Shown: positions 29,468 to 38,151 of the stretch, piece after piece
How positions within the stretch are numbered: position 1 is the first letter of the stretch
Layout: each line of letters begins with the position of its first letter
Assembly (NCBI GenBank): GCA_001770815.1
Contig: MESD01000032.1
Location: 1-45,119, forward strand
DNA from: Burkholderiales bacterium RIFCSPHIGHO2_12_FULL_69_20
Lineage (GTDB): Bacteria; Pseudomonadota; Gammaproteobacteria; Burkholderiales; Burkholderiaceae_C
DNA length: 45,119 nucleotides
Direction: 5' to 3'
Made by a program: the position numbers and the translations under genes
The notes under the pieces: generated by a model
What the model saw: only the letters and a program-made list of their open reading frames with translations
Databases searched by the model: none
What the model was told of the DNA's origin: nothing

Positions 29468-29980
29468 CTACGAGCTTGATGAGACCTTGTGTCTCATCAA
29501 GCGGCCGCGTTCTCGTTCCCACTCCCGGTCTTTCGTGGCGTTGCGCTTGTCGTGCTCGGCCTTGCCCTTGGCCAGCGCAATCTCCACCTTCACCCGGCCG
29601 CCCTTGTAGTGCAGGTCCAGCGGCACCAGGGTGAAGCCGCGCTGCTCGACCTTGCCCACCAGCCGGCGGATCTCGGCCTTGTGCATCAGCAGCTTCTTGG
29701 TGCGGTCGGCCTCGGGGCTGACGTGGGTGGACGCCGAGCGCAGCGCGTTGATGCGGCAGCCGATCAGGTACAGCTCGCCGTCCTTGATCAGCACGTAGCC
29801 GTCGGTCAGTTGCACCTGGCCGGCGCGGATGGCCTTGATCTCCCAGCCGGCCAGCACCATGCCGGCCTCGTGCCGCTCCTCGATGTGGTAATCGAAGCGG
29901 GCGCGGCGGTTCTCGGCGATGGGCCCCGAAGGTTTGGCCGCCTTGGCGGCTTCCTTGCGTGTGATGGTCAGCGTGGACAT
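29468..29980 (-). CDS. smpB: SsrA (tmRNA)-binding protein SmpB
   Basis: 170 residues. Binds tmRNA and delivers it to stalled ribosomes for trans-translation. Conserved motifs: [39 protein letters not shown] and LLMHKAEI, followed by the basic C-terminal tail [16 protein letters not shown]. The final residues VSSSS are unusual for the family, and a second coding copy of the tail (GRLMRHNISAKS) lies just downstream, so the present end may have been rebuilt by recombination. Diverges from ratA with 64 bp between starts. No ssrA gene was seen in the window. Confidence 0.95.
   Translation of the reverse strand: MSTLTITRKEAAKAAKPSGPIAENRRARFDYHIEERHEAGMVLAGWEIKAIRAGQVQLTDGYVLIKDGELYLIGCRINALRSASTHVSPEADRTKKLLMHKAEIRRLVGKVEQRGFTLVPLDLHYKGGRVKVEIALAKGKAEHDKRNATKDREWERERGRLMRHKVSSSS
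29487..29506. repeat. First copy of the smpB 3' end repeat (inside smpB)
   Basis: TTGTGTCTCATCAAGCGGCC, the partner of 29402-29421. It overlaps an inverted repeat (TGATGAGAC / GTCTCATCA, 29477-29499) that could fold in the 3' end of the smpB message. Confidence 0.6.
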
Positions 29981-30044
29981 GGTGGGCCAGGAGATGAGGG
30001 CGACGGGCGCAAAGCCAAGCGACCTCTAGAATTCGCCGCATTGT

Positions 30045-30491
30045 ATGAAGCACGTGAAAAAGTCCGTGCTGCTTTGGTACTCGGCCCGCGAGATGTACGA
30101 GCTGGTGACCATGGTGGCGTCCTACCCCGGCTTTCTGCCCTGGTGTGAAAGGGCCGAGGTGCTGGACCAGCACGCCCACGGCATGACGGCCCGGCTGCAC
30201 CTGCATTACGCCGGCCTGCGCCATGCCTTCACCACCCGCAACACCCACGAGGCCGACCAGTCGGTGGTGATGGCGCTGGTCGACGGCCCGTTCTCCGATC
30301 TGGACGGCACCTGGCGCTTCGTGCCCATCGGCGCGGCCGGCAGCGTGGCCTGCCGGGTCGAGTTCGACCTGCGCTATGCCTTCTCCAGCCGCGCACTCGA
30401 GACCGTGCTCAGCCCGGTGTTCGACCGGGTGGCCAACACCTTCGTCGATTCGTTCGTGCAGCGCGCGCGCGAGGTGTATGGCGAGCGCTGA
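30045..30491 (+). CDS. ratA: RatA-type START/coenzyme Q-binding protein
   Basis: 148 residues of the SRPBCC/polyketide-cyclase fold. KSVLLWYSAREMYELVTMVASYPGFLPWC is the RatA/COQ10 signature, followed by FTTRN and GPFSDLDGTWRF. E. coli RatA was described as a toxin that blocks 70S assembly, while the eukaryotic relative COQ10 binds coenzyme Q; which role applies here cannot be read. The pairing with an RnfH-like gene next to smpB is a widely conserved neighbourhood. Overlaps the next gene by 14 bp. Confidence 0.93.
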   Translation: MKHVKKSVLLWYSAREMYELVTMVASYPGFLPWCERAEVLDQHAHGMTARLHLHYAGLRHAFTTRNTHEADQSVVMALVDGPFSDLDGTWRFVPIGAAGSVACRVEFDLRYAFSSRALETVLSPVFDRVANTFVDSFVQRAREVYGER

Positions 30492-30837
30492 GGCCGGCGG
30501 CACCGGCACGGCCGATGCTGGCGCTGCGCTGATCGCCGTCGAGGTGGCTTACGCGGCGGCGCCGCACCGGATCGATCGCGTGGCCCTGCGCCTGCCGGTG
30601 GGCAGCACGGCCTTGCAGGCGCTGCGCGCCAGTGGCCTGGCCGATCGGCTGGGCGCCGCGGCGTTGGATGCGCTGACGCTGGGCCTGTGGGGCCGCGCCA
30701 TCGAGCCCGATGCGGTGCTGCGCGACCGCGACCGGCTGGAGTTGCTGCGCCCGCTGGTCGTCGATCCGAAAGAGGCGCGGCGCCAGCGCTATCGGCGCGA
30801 CGGGCTGAAGAAGCCGCGCAAGCCCGGCCCGCGCTGA
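30478..30837 (+). CDS. rnfH: RnfH family protein (UPF0125, RatB)
   Basis: 119 residues from MASAEAGG at 30478, starting inside the end of ratA. A beta-grasp, ubiquitin-like small protein: IAVEVAYAAAPHRIDRVALRLPVGS, then LGLWGRAIEPDAVLRDRDRLELLRPL and VDPKEARRQRYRR, which are the standard RnfH motifs. The function is unsettled. It has a slightly longer N-terminus than usual, and the start could be a later codon. Confidence 0.92.
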   Translation: MASAEAGGTGTADAGAALIAVEVAYAAAPHRIDRVALRLPVGSTALQALRASGLADRLGAAALDALTLGLWGRAIEPDAVLRDRDRLELLRPLVVDPKEARRQRYRRDGLKKPRKPGPR

Positions 30838-30883
30838 GCCCGGGGTCAAGCGATACGCGCTACGCCGTGCTTGCTGCGCACGG

Positions 30884-31399
30884 TCAGCGGCATTCCGAGG
30901 CGATCACGTTGCGCGCTTGCGCCATCTCGCTGGCGCGCGCGGCGTCGTCGAGCGCGATGCGCTCGCCCTTTTCATTGACCCGCACCAACCGCGTGCCGCT
31001 GTCCAGCGTGGCCAATTGCTGGCGCGCGCGCTGGCAGTTCTCGGCGCGCTGCAGGGCCAGTCGGTCGTCGTCGGCCTTGGCGCGGGCCTTGGCTTCCTGC
31101 TCGGCGCGGGCGCGGCGCTGCCGCAGTTCGGCGTCGACCGGCGGGCGGTTGATGGCTGCCGGCGCCGGGGCCGACGCGCCCGCCGCGGAGGGCTGCACCT
31201 GCGCTGCCAGCGACCGGACGACGGGCCGCTGCAGCACGTCCTTGTCGGGGATCTCGCGTGGCGGCGGCTGATCGCTGGCGTGCAGCTGACCGCGGCTGTC
31301 CTTCCACTTGTACTGGGCTGAGGCCGCGCCACCCCACAGCGCCAGCACCACGGCCAGCGCGGTGGCGGCAACGGACGAGGAGTGCGGCGCGAAGGGCAT
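30884..31399 (-). CDS. DUF4124 domain protein, exported
   Basis: 171 residues from [15 protein letters not shown] at 31399; longer in-frame readings add a stretch without signal character. A signal peptide ends near ASA-QYKWKD, directly followed by the DUF4124 motif [18 protein letters not shown]. The rest is an Ala/Pro-rich linker and a charged helix (about 85-140) rich in Arg, Glu and Gln. A periplasmic structural or adaptor role is only a guess. Convergent with rnfH and divergent from guaB, a position common in Burkholderiales. Confidence 0.88.
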   Translation of the reverse strand: MPFAPHSSSVAATALAVVLALWGGAASAQYKWKDSRGQLHASDQPPPREIPDKDVLQRPVVRSLAAQVQPSAAGASAPAPAAINRPPVDAELRQRRARAEQEAKARAKADDDRLALQRAENCQRARQQLATLDSGTRLVRVNEKGERIALDDAARASEMAQARNVIASECR

Positions 31400-31481
31400 G
31401 GCAGGCAGTGGCAGGCGGGTGGATGGCGCGCAGTGTAGCGATCGGGCAGGGCCGGCGGGACGGGGGTTTGCCGTCACTCCG

Positions 31482-31487
31482 TATAAT
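31482..31487 (+). promoter_or_regulatory. Perfect -10 box upstream of guaB
   Basis: TATAAT stands out in GC-rich DNA 26 bp before the guaB start, with an AT-rich discriminator after it. No good TTGACA-like box is visible 16-18 bp upstream, so the promoter may rely on an activator or other contacts. Confidence 0.55.
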
Positions 31488-31512
31488 CGATTTTTGCGTC
31501 TGGAGCCTTCCC

Positions 31513-32985
31513 ATGCGCCTTCTAGGCAAAGCGCTCACCTTCGACGATGTGTTGTTGGTACCCGCCTTCTCCCAGGTGTTGCCCCGCGACACCTCGCTTG
31601 CGACCCAGCTGTCGCGCAACATCCGCCTGAACCTGCCGCTGGTGTCGGCCGCGATGGACACCGTGACCGAAGCGCGCCTGGCGATCGCCATCGCGCAAGA
31701 GGGCGGCATCGGCATCGTGCACAAGAATCTCAGCCCCAAGCAGCAGGCGGCCGAGGTGGCCCGCGTCAAGCGCTATGAATCGGGCCTGCTGCGCGACCCG
31801 ATCACCGTCTCGCCCGGCGTGCCGGTGCGCGATGTGATCGCGCTGTCGCGCCAGCATGGCATCTCGGGCTTTCCGGTGATCGAGGACGGCCGTGTGGTGG
31901 GCATCATCACCGGGCGCGACCTGCGTTTCGAGACCCGGCTCGACGCCACCGTGCGCGAGATCATGACGCCGCGCGAGAAGCTCGTCGTCGTCAAGGAAGG
32001 CGCCACCATCACCGAAGGCAAGGCGCTGATGCACCAGCACAAGCTGGAGCGGGTGCTGGTGGTCAACGACGCCTTCGAGCTGCGCGGCCTGATGACGGTG
32101 AAGGACATCACCAAGCAGACCAACTTTCCCAATGCCGCACGCGATGCCCGTGGGCAGTTGCGCGTGGGCGCCGCGGTGGGCGTGGGCGAGGGCACCGAAG
32201 AGCGGGTCGAACTGCTGGTCCGGGCCGGCGTCGATGCGTTGGTGGTCGACACCGCGCACGGCCATTCGGCCGGCGTGATCGAGCGGGTGCGCTGGGTCAA
32301 GCGCCACTACCCGCAGGTCGACGTGATCGGCGGCAACATCGCCACCGGCGCGGCCGCGCTGGCGCTGGCCGAGGCCGGCGCCGACGGCGTGAAGGTGGGC
32401 ATCGGCCCGGGCTCGATCTGCACCACGCGCATCGTCGCCGGCGTGGGCGTGCCGCAGATCACCGCCATCGACAACGTGGCGATGGCGCTGCGCGGCAGCG
32501 GCGTGCCGCTGATCGCCGACGGCGGCGTGCGCTACTCGGGCGACATCTCCAAGGCGATCGCGGCCGGTGCCAGCACGGTGATGATGGGCGGCATGTTCGC
32601 CGGCACCGAAGAGTCGCCGGGCGAGGTGTTCCTGTTCCAGGGCCGCAGCTACAAAGGCTACCGCGGCATGGGCTCGATCGGCGCGATGAAGGCCGGCTCG
32701 GCCGATCGTTACTTTCAGGAAAACGACGAGACCAGCAATCCCAACGCCGACAAGCTGGTGCCGGAGGGCATCGAGGGCCGGGTGCCGTACAAGGGCTCGA
32801 TGGTCTCGATCATCTACCAGATGGCCGGCGGCCTGCGTGCGTCGATGGGCTATTGCGGCTGCGCCAGCATCGACGAGATGCGCGACCGTGCCGAGTTCGT
32901 CGAGATCACCTCGGCGGGCATTCGCGAGAGCCATGTGCACGATGTGCAGATCACCAAGGAGGCGCCGAATTATCGGGCGGAGTGA
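31513..32985 (+). CDS. guaB: IMP dehydrogenase
   Basis: 490 residues from [15 protein letters not shown] at 31513. Oxidises IMP to XMP with NAD, the first committed step to GMP. The catalytic Cys303 lies in [17 protein letters not shown]. Two CBS domains (about 95-205) interrupt the barrel and are the usual site of nucleotide regulation. [24 protein letters not shown] and [13 protein letters not shown] follow. It is in the same direction as the MFS gene and guaA, so XMP made here is used two genes downstream. Confidence 0.98.
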   Translation: MRLLGKALTFDDVLLVPAFSQVLPRDTSLATQLSRNIRLNLPLVSAAMDTVTEARLAIAIAQEGGIGIVHKNLSPKQQAAEVARVKRYESGLLRDPITVSPGVPVRDVIALSRQHGISGFPVIEDGRVVGIITGRDLRFETRLDATVREIMTPREKLVVVKEGATITEGKALMHQHKLERVLVVNDAFELRGLMTVKDITKQTNFPNAARDARGQLRVGAAVGVGEGTEERVELLVRAGVDALVVDTAHGHSAGVIERVRWVKRHYPQVDVIGGNIATGAAALALAEAGADGVKVGIGPGSICTTRIVAGVGVPQITAIDNVAMALRGSGVPLIADGGVRYSGDISKAIAAGASTVMMGGMFAGTEESPGEVFLFQGRSYKGYRGMGSIGAMKAGSADRYFQENDETSNPNADKLVPEGIEGRVPYKGSMVSIIYQMAGGLRASMGYCGCASIDEMRDRAEFVEITSAGIRESHVHDVQITKEAPNYRAE

Positions 32986-32987
32986 GC

Positions 32988-34265
32988 GTGGCTGATCCAG
33001 CCACCGCGCCGACCGCGCCACCTGTGCCGATCGCGCCCGATGGGCGCCGCACCGCCGCGATGCCGTTCATCCTGATCGCGGTGCTGATCGACGTGATCTC
33101 GATCGGGCTGATCATCCCGGTGCTGCCGCACCTGGTGGGTGGCTTCACCACCTCGCCCACCGAGCAGGCCTTCTGGTACGGCGCGGTCACCTTCGCCTTC
33201 GGGTTGGCCAGCTTTTTCGGCGCGCCCATCCTGGGTGCGCTGTCCGATCGTTACGGCCGGCGTCCGGTGCTGCTGATCGGCTTCTCGGGGCTGGCGCTGA
33301 GCCTGTTCGTCACCGGCGCGGCCACCGCGCTGTGGATGCTGATCGTGGTGCGGCTGTTCAGCGGCGCGATGCAGGCCAATGCGGCCGTGGCCAACGCCTA
33401 CGTGGCCGACATCACCCCGCCCGAAGACCGCGCCCGCCGCTTCGGGCTGCTGGGTGCGGCCTTCGGCCTGGGCTTCACGCTGGGGCCGGTGCTGGGCGGG
33501 CTGCTGGGCAGCATCGACGTGCGGTTGCCGTTCTTCGTGGCCGGTGGCTTTGCGCTGCTGAACTGGCTGTACGGTTACTTCGTGCTGCCTGAGTCGCTGC
33601 CCGCCGATCGCCGCAAGCCGTTCTCGCTGCGCAGCGCCAACCCGGTGGTGGCCCTGCGTGGGCTTACCCAGCTGAAGGGCGTGGGCCCGCTGGTGGCCGT
33701 GGTGGGGCTGGCCGGCCTGGCGCAGATGGTGCTGCACACCACCTGGGTGCTGTACGGCAGCTTCAAGTTCGGCTGGGGTCCGGCCGAGAACGGCTGGTCG
33801 CTGTTTGCCGTGGGCGTGATGACGGTGATCGTGCAGGGCGGCCTGCTCAAGCACCTGCTCAAGCGTTATTCGCCCGAGCGGCTGACGGCCGTGGGCCTGG
33901 TGTCGTCGACCTTGTCCTACCTGGCTTGGGGCCTGGCCACCGAGGGCTGGATGATGTACGCGGTGATCGGCCTGAACGTGATGGGCTATGCCGTCAACAG
34001 CACGGTGCAGAGCATGATCTCGGGCGCCGCCGATGCCCGCAGCCAGGGCCAGACCATGGGCTCGGTGGCGTCGCTGCAAAGCCTGATGTCGGTGGCCGCG
34101 CCGGTGCTGGGTGCGACGCTGCTGGCGGTGGGCTCCGCACCCACGGCGGGGCGCTGGCTGCTGGGGCTGCCCTTCTTCTTCTGCGCAGCGCTGCAGGCGG
34201 TCAGCACCGTGCTGGCGTTCCAGCATTTCCGCCGCAGCAGCGCGGTGTCTGCCGCGGCCGCCTGA
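32988..34265 (+). CDS. MFS transporter, TetA-like drug:H+ antiporter family
   Basis: 425 residues if the GTG at 32988 is used (GCGGAG lies five bases upstream); a GTG at 32982 overlapping the guaB stop is also possible. Twelve hydrophobic segments are expected. The motif [14 protein letters not shown] between helices 2 and 3 is the DHA1 motif A, and [10 protein letters not shown] fits the TetA-like branch. [14 protein letters not shown] in helix 1 is typical of the same branch. It exports an unknown compound. It sits between guaB and guaA and is probably in their operon. Confidence 0.9.
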   Translation: MADPATAPTAPPVPIAPDGRRTAAMPFILIAVLIDVISIGLIIPVLPHLVGGFTTSPTEQAFWYGAVTFAFGLASFFGAPILGALSDRYGRRPVLLIGFSGLALSLFVTGAATALWMLIVVRLFSGAMQANAAVANAYVADITPPEDRARRFGLLGAAFGLGFTLGPVLGGLLGSIDVRLPFFVAGGFALLNWLYGYFVLPESLPADRRKPFSLRSANPVVALRGLTQLKGVGPLVAVVGLAGLAQMVLHTTWVLYGSFKFGWGPAENGWSLFAVGVMTVIVQGGLLKHLLKRYSPERLTAVGLVSSTLSYLAWGLATEGWMMYAVIGLNVMGYAVNSTVQSMISGAADARSQGQTMGSVASLQSLMSVAAPVLGATLLAVGSAPTAGRWLLGLPFFFCAALQAVSTVLAFQHFRRSSAVSAAAA

Positions 34266-34311
34266 GCCGCATCACCCGCCCAAGATTCTTCCTTTTTCCG
34301 AGATCCGCGCC

Positions 34312-35928
34312 ATGCACGACAAGATCCTGATCCTCGATTTCGGCTCCCAGGTCACCCAGCTGATCGCCCGGCGCGTGCGCGAAGCGCAGGTGTACTGCGA
34401 GATCCATCCGAACGACGTGTCGGACGACTTCATTCGCACCTTCGTGCAAGACGGCGGCAAGGGCATCATCCTGTCGGGCAGCCACGCCAGCACCTACGAA
34501 GATCATCAACTGCGTGCGCCGCAGGCGGTGTGGGACAGCGGCCTGCCGGTGCTGGGCATCTGCTACGGCATGCAGACCATGGCGGTGCAGTTGGGTGGCA
34601 CGGTCGAGTGGAGCGACCACCGCGAGTTCGGCTATGCCGAGGTGCGGGCACACGGCCACACCCGGCTGCTCGACGGCATCCAGGACTTCGACACGGTCGA
34701 AGGCTTCGGCATGCTCAAGGTCTGGATGAGCCATGGCGACAAGGTCACCGTGCTGCCGCCGGGTTTCAAGTTGATGGCCAGCACGCCCAGTTGCGCCATC
34801 GCCGGCATGGCCGACGAGGCACGCGGCTACTACGCGGTGCAGTTCCATCCCGAGGTGACCCACACGCTGCAGGGTGCGGCGATGCTGACGCGCTTCGTGC
34901 GCGACATCGCCGGCTGCCGTGGCGACTGGATCATGGGCAACTACATCGACGAGGCGGTGGCCCGCATCCGCGCGCAGGTGGGCGACGAGGAGGTGATCCT
35001 GGGCCTGTCGGGCGGCGTCGACTCCAGCGTGGCCGCCGCGCTGATCCACCGCGCCATCGGCGACCAGCTGACCTGCGTGTTCGTCGACCACGGCCTGTTG
35101 CGGCTGAACGAGGCCACGATGGTGATGGAGATGTTCGCCGGCCGGCTGCATGCCAAGGTGGTGCATGTGCAGGCGGCCGAGCAGTTCATGGGGCACCTGA
35201 AGGGCGTCACCGACCCCGAGCAGAAGCGCAAGATCATCGGCCGCGAGTTCGTCGAGGTGTTCCAGGCCGAGGCCGCCAAGCTCAAGGGCAGCGGCAACAA
35301 GGGCGCTGTCAAAGGGGCGGCCTGGCTGGCCCAAGGCACGATCTACCCCGACGTGGTGGAAAGCGGCGGCACCAAGAGCAAGAAGGCCACCATCAAGAGC
35401 CACCACAACGTGGGCGGCCTGCCCGAGACGCTGGGCCTGAAGCTGCTGGAGCCGCTGCGCGAGCTGTTCAAGGACGAGGTGCGTGCGCTGGGCGTGGCGC
35501 TGGGCCTGCCGCACGACATGGTCTACCGCCACCCGTTCCCCGGCCCGGGGCTGGGCGTTCGCATCCTGGGCGAGGTGCGGGCCGACTTTGCCGCGCTGCT
35601 GCAGCGCGCCGACCACATCTTCATCGAGGAACTGCGGCGCGAGGTCGATCCGCACACCGGCAAGACCTGGTACGACCTCACCAGCCAGGCGTTTGCGGTG
35701 TTCCTGCCGGTCAAGAGCGTGGGCGTGATGGGCGACGGCCGCACCTACGACTACGTGGTGGCGCTGCGCGCGGTGCAGACCAGCGACTTCATGACCGCCG
35801 ACTGGGCCGAGCTGCCCTATGCGCTGCTGAAGAAGGTCAGCAGCCGCATCATCAACGAGGTGCGCGGCATCAACCGCGTGACCTACGACGTCAGCAGCAA
35901 GCCGCCGGCGACCATCGAGTGGGAATGA
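34312..35928 (+). CDS. guaA: GMP synthase (glutamine-hydrolysing)
   Basis: 538 residues from [15 protein letters not shown] at 34312. Amidates XMP to GMP. The class I amidotransferase nucleophile is Cys84 in GICYGMQ, with the His/Glu pair in [10 protein letters not shown]. The ATP-pyrophosphatase loop is [11 protein letters not shown], and the C-terminal dimerisation domain ends [12 protein letters not shown]. The last four codons and the stop form GAGTGGGAATGA (35917-35928), a known type of integration site for genomic islands. The gene is intact, as expected when an island carries a matching gene end. Confidence 0.98.
   Translation: MHDKILILDFGSQVTQLIARRVREAQVYCEIHPNDVSDDFIRTFVQDGGKGIILSGSHASTYEDHQLRAPQAVWDSGLPVLGICYGMQTMAVQLGGTVEWSDHREFGYAEVRAHGHTRLLDGIQDFDTVEGFGMLKVWMSHGDKVTVLPPGFKLMASTPSCAIAGMADEARGYYAVQFHPEVTHTLQGAAMLTRFVRDIAGCRGDWIMGNYIDEAVARIRAQVGDEEVILGLSGGVDSSVAAALIHRAIGDQLTCVFVDHGLLRLNEATMVMEMFAGRLHAKVVHVQAAEQFMGHLKGVTDPEQKRKIIGREFVEVFQAEAAKLKGSGNKGAVKGAAWLAQGTIYPDVVESGGTKSKKATIKSHHNVGGLPETLGLKLLEPLRELFKDEVRALGVALGLPHDMVYRHPFPGPGLGVRILGEVRADFAALLQRADHIFIEELRREVDPHTGKTWYDLTSQAFAVFLPVKSVGVMGDGRTYDYVVALRAVQTSDFMTADWAELPYALLKKVSSRIINEVRGINRVTYDVSSKPPATIEWE
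35917..35928 (+). repeat. Left attachment-like repeat in the guaA 3' end
   Basis: GAGTGGGAATGA, reading EWE-stop. It pairs with GAGTGGGAGTAG at 40698-40709 (10 of 12 identical). Proposed left border of a decayed island. Confidence 0.65.
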
Positions 35929-36626
35929 GGGGGTTGGTCCTTTAGGGCTTCCGAGATCAATCAGGGACTATCAGATACTGCGCTGGGAAGCGCTTTCAGG
36001 CACTCGCAAGTCGTTGATCGAAAATGGTTTCCCGTTTTGAGCGGCCAGCGAGCTTTCGCGGACTATCGGCAACGATCGCGGGCAAGCGGAGACTTTTTGA
36101 CGGTAAGACTGACGGTCAAAACTTGACGCCCCTTCTTCGGCGGCGCCTTACCGTCACGACCCAACTTTGGGCCTAACGGCAAATTCCAAGACGATTCGCG
36201 AGCATTCATGCGGGTTCGCGGGCGGTAGCAGCACCTCTGGCCACTGACGGTAAATCGCGTGAACGTCCGCACCGCAACCGTTCACTCCGAGCACTCCTGC
36301 CTTGCGATCCCCGAGGCGAAGGCGGCGCCGACCATAGTTGCTTCTCTACCAGCCGTTGACAGATGGAACTACATCATCAAGGACCTGAACATCACGGCGA
36401 GCAGGCACCGGATGTCAGCTGTCTGTGCCTGAGCTGTCTTGCGAACGCCTGATTCGGAGACCGGCAGTCGGCCAGGAGCCGAAGGTCACGGCCGGCGGCT
36501 TTTGGGACGGCCCAACTTGTATCCAGGTGGCAGCCATCGGCGACGTTCTACCTGGAGGATGCCGATCCCGGTTCGATGGCCAAGGATGCTGAGCTTGACG
36601 GCGGGCCCGGTCAAGTTCGCGCATGT
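35929..36626. other. Non-coding left flank of the island
   Basis: Almost 700 bp with no gene that can be supported. It contains GGACTATC at 35965 and 36060, and the repeats TGACGGTAA and variants at 36098, 36110, 36148 (inverted) and 36245. A 57-codon open frame from GTG 36259 to 36432 has some protein-like texture but no recognised relative. This stretch could be where an integrase gene has eroded. Confidence 0.6.
36098..36120. repeat. Pair of TGACGGT repeats with 12-bp period, left
   Basis: TGACGGTAAG at 36098 and TGACGGTCAAA at 36110, start to start 12 bp. The same arrangement occurs at the right end (40615/40627). Single copies lie at 36148-36156 (inverted) and 36245-36254. They resemble arm-type sites of tyrosine integrases. 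Confidence 0.55.
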
Positions 36627-37532
36627 TCAGGTCCAGATTCTGTAGATCCAGAAACTCTCATCCTGTGCGATGCGCCGTCGCAGTTCGTCGGGTGCAAAAC
36701 CCGTCACCCGGCGGGTTTCGCGACATAGGTGGGACTGATCGGAATAGCCCGACTCGGCGGCCACATCTGTCCAGCGAACGTTTGCGCCGCCCAAGGTCAG
36801 CGTGCGAAAGAAGGCCCGCTCGGCCCGCCCCAGGCCACGAAGTTTTCGCATGGGCAGCCCGGCCCAGCCTTTGATGCGGCGCTCGGCTTGGCGCACGCTT
36901 CGGCCTATCCCCGAGCAACCTGCCCGCAAGGCCAAGCCATGCGCCCAGTCCTGGATTCGCAGCAGCCCGGGTGCAGGGGCAGGCGGCCTCGCCGCCTGCC
37001 AGCGCGACGACAGGAACTCTTCGATCAGTGCCACCCGGGCTTCGTCATTCGGCGCCGCCAGCACGGCATGGCTCAGCGAATGCCACTCCGCGCCGAATGA
37101 GGGCGGCAGTGGCTCGAACCGGTTCACCCAGTCGGCAGCATTCAAGCCTGTCAGCGCCTGCACTGCATCGGGTAGCAGCATCAGCATCAGGCCATGCCCT
37201 TCAGGGGAATTGCGAGAGACTCGCGGGCGGGTGACCGGCCCGCTGAAGTAGACCCGTGGCAAGCGGCGCCCCGGGCTGCCAGCCCCTGCCGGCCAGCCAT
37301 CTTCGATGAGTTCCGAATGTCCCGACATGAACCAACTGATGGCGCAAAGTGGGGACGCGGGGAAGTGGTTGTAGTGCCAGGACTCTGGCCAATCGCGACC
37401 GATGCCCAGCGTGCTGCGCGCCACGAATGCGCGCACACAGTGGCTGAGCGATGGATGTGGAAGCCACAGCCGCACAGGTGCGCGATTTAGTGCCGCCAGC
37501 GCGGGCTGCAGAGGCTGAGCGAGCATCGCCAT
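36627..37532 (-). CDS. AraC family transcriptional regulator
   Basis: 301 residues. The C-terminal part (about 190-285) is an AraC-type double helix-turn-helix: RSVRQAERRIKGWAGLPMRKL for the first half and DVAAESGYSDQSHLCRETRRVTGFAPDELRRR for the second. The N-terminal part (LWLPHPSLSHCVRAFVARSTLG, then ISWFMSGHS, VYFSGPVTRPRVS) matches the ligand or oligomerisation region of AraC regulators described as DUF6597-like; no ligand is known. It is divergent from the small membrane protein and may control it and the glycosyltransferase. Located inside the proposed island, with less GC bias than the housekeeping genes. Confidence 0.88.
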   Translation of the reverse strand: MAMLAQPLQPALAALNRAPVRLWLPHPSLSHCVRAFVARSTLGIGRDWPESWHYNHFPASPLCAISWFMSGHSELIEDGWPAGAGSPGRRLPRVYFSGPVTRPRVSRNSPEGHGLMLMLLPDAVQALTGLNAADWVNRFEPLPPSFGAEWHSLSHAVLAAPNDEARVALIEEFLSSRWQAARPPAPAPGLLRIQDWAHGLALRAGCSGIGRSVRQAERRIKGWAGLPMRKLRGLGRAERAFFRTLTLGGANVRWTDVAAESGYSDQSHLCRETRRVTGFAPDELRRRIAQDESFWIYRIWT

Positions 37533-37698
37533 GCGAGCAGTGTAGGCAAATGAACCGCCGGTTGGCGTGTGCGGCCACCAACAACCGCGGTGTCGTGATC
37601 GTTCAATACCTATCCGGCCTTCAGCGCTAGTCTGGTTTCAGTGAACACTTGGCCCGTGACTTCAGCCCTGCCGCCGCTTCCTGCTCTGAAAGAATCCC

Positions 37699-38100
37699 GT
37701 GACCCCGCCTTCACCAGCGTCGATCCCAATGACAAGCAGTTTGCTCGGCGTGGTCTCATCGTGGGCGCTTGTGACTCTCGGCGTGGCCCATCTCGCATTC
37801 GGAATCGCCAAGTACAAGGCTCCGTTGCGCGATGCGGTGGTTGCGGGATTCGTCGGCAGGTTTGCCGAACCCGAACTGCGACGCACGGCGTTCTGGTTCG
37901 TGCTGATCGGCCTTCCGCTTCTTCTGGCCGGGCATGTCGCGGTACGGGCTGCAGGCCGTGCCGACAATGATCCGCTCGGGCTTGTTGGCGGCTACGTGTT
38001 CGCAACCTCGTTGATTGGCGTTGCCGCATTCCCAAGGTCACCGTTTCCGGCGTCACTCATCGTCTCCGTGTTGCTGATCTTGGCCGGCCGCGGTTTCTGA
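37699..38100 (+). CDS. Small membrane protein, DUF6463-like
   Basis: 133 residues from GTG 37699 (AAAGAA upstream) or 123 from ATG 37729. Four hydrophobic segments: about 13-35, 63-82, 95-110 and 115-130, with the motif GVAHLAFGIAKYKAPLRDAVVAG after the first. This resembles DUF6463 membrane proteins often found beside transcriptional regulators; the family name is from memory and the function is unknown. The stop abuts the next frame. Likely the target of the divergent AraC regulator (inference). Confidence 0.7.
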   Translation: MTPPSPASIPMTSSLLGVVSSWALVTLGVAHLAFGIAKYKAPLRDAVVAGFVGRFAEPELRRTAFWFVLIGLPLLLAGHVAVRAAGRADNDPLGLVGGYVFATSLIGVAAFPRSPFPASLIVSVLLILAGRGF

Positions 38101-38151
38101 GTGCATGTGGCCGACGCCATCGTGTTGGCCAAGCCTGGACTGGACGGCGAG

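Noticed and set aside
29477-29499. Inverted repeat TGATGAGAC/GTCTCATCA as a terminator of smpB
   Set aside because: It lies inside the coding end of smpB and has no T run after it; better explained as part of the rearranged gene end.
31468-31473. TTGCCG as a -35 box for guaB
   Set aside because: Only 8 bp from the TATAAT box, too close for a sigma-70 promoter.
36259-36432. 57-codon open frame in the left island flank
   Set aside because: Somewhat protein-like texture (VDRWNYIIKDLN) but a GTG start without ribosome site, no known relative and short length. Kept only as a note.
36439-36645. Overlapping small open frames on both strands upstream of the AraC gene end
   Set aside because: Neither strand shows a start signal or recognisable motif; most likely eroded DNA.
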